From the NCBI GenBank assembly GCA_020636435.1, contig JACJXX010000002.1, positions 3,410,001 to 3,474,000 of the forward strand: a stretch of 64,000 nt of DNA. The letters are read 5' to 3'. Below are positions 62,796 through 64,000 of this stretch, one piece after another. This DNA comes from Lewinellaceae bacterium (GTDB lineage: Bacteria; Bacteroidota; Bacteroidia; Chitinophagales; Saprospiraceae). The translations under genes were made by a program, and so were the position numbers. The notes under the pieces are model-generated. The model was given only the letters and a program-made list of their open reading frames with translations, did no database searches and was not told where the DNA came from. How positions within the stretch are numbered: position 1 is the stretch's first letter; each line of letters begins with the position of its first letter.

Positions 62796-63913
62796 TGAAG
62801 CCATTATCTGACAGCAGGTTTCAAGACCTCATCCGGCAGCGCCGCAGAGGCAAGTTGAAGGTTTACATCGGCATGATCGCCGGCGTGGGCAAGACCTACC
62901 GCATGTTGCAGGAGGCTCACGAACTGATCGCGGCGGGCATCGATGCCCGGACGGGCCTGATCGAGCCCCACGGCCGGGAGGAAACGGCAGCCCTGATGGA
63001 GGGCATCCCGCAGATTCCTCTGAAAACCGTTTACTACAAAGGAAGAGAGCTACAGGAAATGGACCTGGACGCCATTATCATCGCCCATCCGGAAGTCGTT
63101 TTGGTGGATGAACTGGCGCATACAAACATTCCCGGCAGCCACAACGAAAAACGCTGGCAGGATGTGGTGGAGATCCTGGACAACGGCATCAACGTGATCA
63201 CCGCTTTCAACGTCCAGCACCTGGAAAGCATGAACAGCCGGGTGGAAAAGATCGCCGGCATCGAAGTGAGCGAGACCATCCCCGACAAGATCCTCGAATA
63301 CGCCGACGAGGTGGTCAACATCGACCTGCCGGCGGCCGACCTCATCAAGCGCATGCGGGAGGGCAAAATTTACAAGGGGGAGCGCATAGCCAGGGCTCTG
63401 GAAAATTTTTTCCAGCCGGAACGCATATTGCAGTTGCGGGACCTGGCCTTGCGGCAGGTAGCCTCGCAGATCGAAAGGAAAATCGAAAAAAGCCTGCCGC
63501 CGAAGGGCCGCATGCCCATCGAGCGGTTCATGGGCTGCATCAGCACCAATTACGAAGGCGGCAAAAAAATTATCCGCAAAACCGCCCGCCTGGCCGGGCA
63601 CTATCAGGCCGAATGGTATGTTTTATACGTGCAAACCTCCAGAGAAAGCACGGAAAAAATAGGCCTGAAAGAGCAGCGCAAGCTCATCGGCAATTTCAAG
63701 CTGGCCAGGGAAATGGGCGGAGAAGTCCTCAGCATTTCAGCGGAGAATGCGCCCAGGGGGATCGCCGGCAAAGCCCTGGAACTCGACATCACCAATATCG
63801 TCATCGGCAGGCCCGATTTCTCCATCTGGCGGCAAGTCGCCGGGCGGAATTTTCTCATCCGGTTGCTGAAATACCTGAGAGGCACGGAAATCGACATTAT
63901 TATCGTGTTCTAA
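62795..63913 (+). CDS. kdpD: KdpD N-terminal sensor domain as a separate protein
   Basis: A 372-residue protein with the KdpD domain (about 15-225): KVYIGMIAGVGKTYRML is the Walker A region, VVLVDELAHTNIPGS the Walker B region, and ITAFNVQHLESMN the typical third motif. A universal-stress-protein-like domain (about 245-372) follows and then the protein ends, without the four helices, GAF and kinase parts of E. coli KdpD. Such stand-alone sensors occur in Bacteroidota beside a separate kinase. It probably senses potassium or turgor and acts on the kinase gene starting at 63950. Confidence 0.92.
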   Translation: MKPLSDSRFQDLIRQRRRGKLKVYIGMIAGVGKTYRMLQEAHELIAAGIDARTGLIEPHGREETAALMEGIPQIPLKTVYYKGRELQEMDLDAIIIAHPEVVLVDELAHTNIPGSHNEKRWQDVVEILDNGINVITAFNVQHLESMNSRVEKIAGIEVSETIPDKILEYADEVVNIDLPAADLIKRMREGKIYKGERIARALENFFQPERILQLRDLALRQVASQIERKIEKSLPPKGRMPIERFMGCISTNYEGGKKIIRKTARLAGHYQAEWYVLYVQTSRESTEKIGLKEQRKLIGNFKLAREMGGEVLSISAENAPRGIAGKALELDITNIVIGRPDFSIWRQVAGRNFLIRLLKYLRGTEIDIIIVF

Positions 63914-63949
63914 GGGCATCAGCCTAAGGCCTGTTCAAAAGTTAACGGC

Positions 63950-64000
63950 ATGAAGATCAAGCATCAACTTCTTTTGTCCTTCGGCTTCCTGTTCGCAGTG
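63950..64000 (+). CDS. Start of a probable histidine kinase gene (cut by window)
   Basis: An ATG 36 bases after the kdpD stop begins MKIKHQLLLSFGFLFAV, a basic start and hydrophobic helix as in sensor kinases with a periplasmic or HAMP region. Only 17 codons are visible, so the assignment rests on position after a kinase-less KdpD and opposite a response regulator. Confidence 0.5.
   Translation, partial: MKIKHQLLLSFGFLFAV

Overview
The window reads as chromosome of a moderately GC-rich member of the Bacteroidota, most likely of the Saprospiraceae/Lewinellaceae kind. Supporting signs are a PorV/PorQ-type protein and C-terminal sorting domains of the type IX secretion system (T9SS), TonB receptors paired with DUF4249 or iron genes, the gene order ftsX-DUF3098-uppP-truB, DUF4199, DUF4403 and DUF4856 proteins, and a glycine-rich RRM protein. 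The lineage is inferred from gene content; no rRNA or tRNA gene was found in the window.

Layout. 1-9.4 kb holds housekeeping and envelope genes: a PorV/PorQ-like protein cut by the window edge, an RRM protein, cca and dusB on the minus strand, the Na+/H+ antiporter nhaD, a small lipoprotein, a DUF4403 lipoprotein and a PDZ protein. 9.4-15.7 kb is a decayed accessory stretch: simple repeats, a toxin-antitoxin relic, a perfect 41-bp palindrome, a LamG pseudogene, a 168-bp MITE, a large permuted GH3 glycosidase, several copies of a dispersed repeat and a broken DUF433/DUF5615 toxin-antitoxin pair. 15.9-23.0 kb (minus strand) is a likely iron-uptake cluster transcribed DUF4856, imelysin, HTTM membrane protein, TonB receptor. 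23.1-25.9 kb is the ftsX-DUF3098-uppP-truB operon, followed by a secreted protein, a coiled-coil membrane protein and leuS.

30.5-41.8 kb is a second accessory region: two IS630-family elements, a large unrecognised T9SS cargo protein, two M28 peptidases, a TapB-like protein, a 54-bp tandem repeat and relics of DUF2442, cas1 and Omp28 genes. 41.8-56.1 kb returns to ordinary genes: an RNA m5C methyltransferase, a Crp/Fnr regulator, a TonB receptor with DUF4249 partner, a third M28 peptidase, and a minus-strand run of a large membrane protein, a dihydroorotase-like protein lacking its metal ligands, two DUF4199 proteins and a glycosyltransferase 2 with a compensated double frameshift.

56.2-64 kb is a Kdp potassium-uptake locus of unusual form: a sigma-54-type response regulator, three single-helix microproteins, kdpF, kdpA, a 94-bp MITE with a 9-bp target duplication, kdpB, a badly frameshifted kdpC, a KdpD sensor domain without a kinase, and the start of a separate gene that is probably the histidine kinase. 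The regulator and the separate kinase probably replace KdpE and the kinase half of KdpD. The frameshifts are confined to the kdpB 3' end and kdpC, and they mean either a dead pump or a poorly resolved patch of sequence.

The most system-like candidates are the DUF4856-imelysin-HTTM-TonB receptor cluster and the Kdp locus with its extra microproteins.
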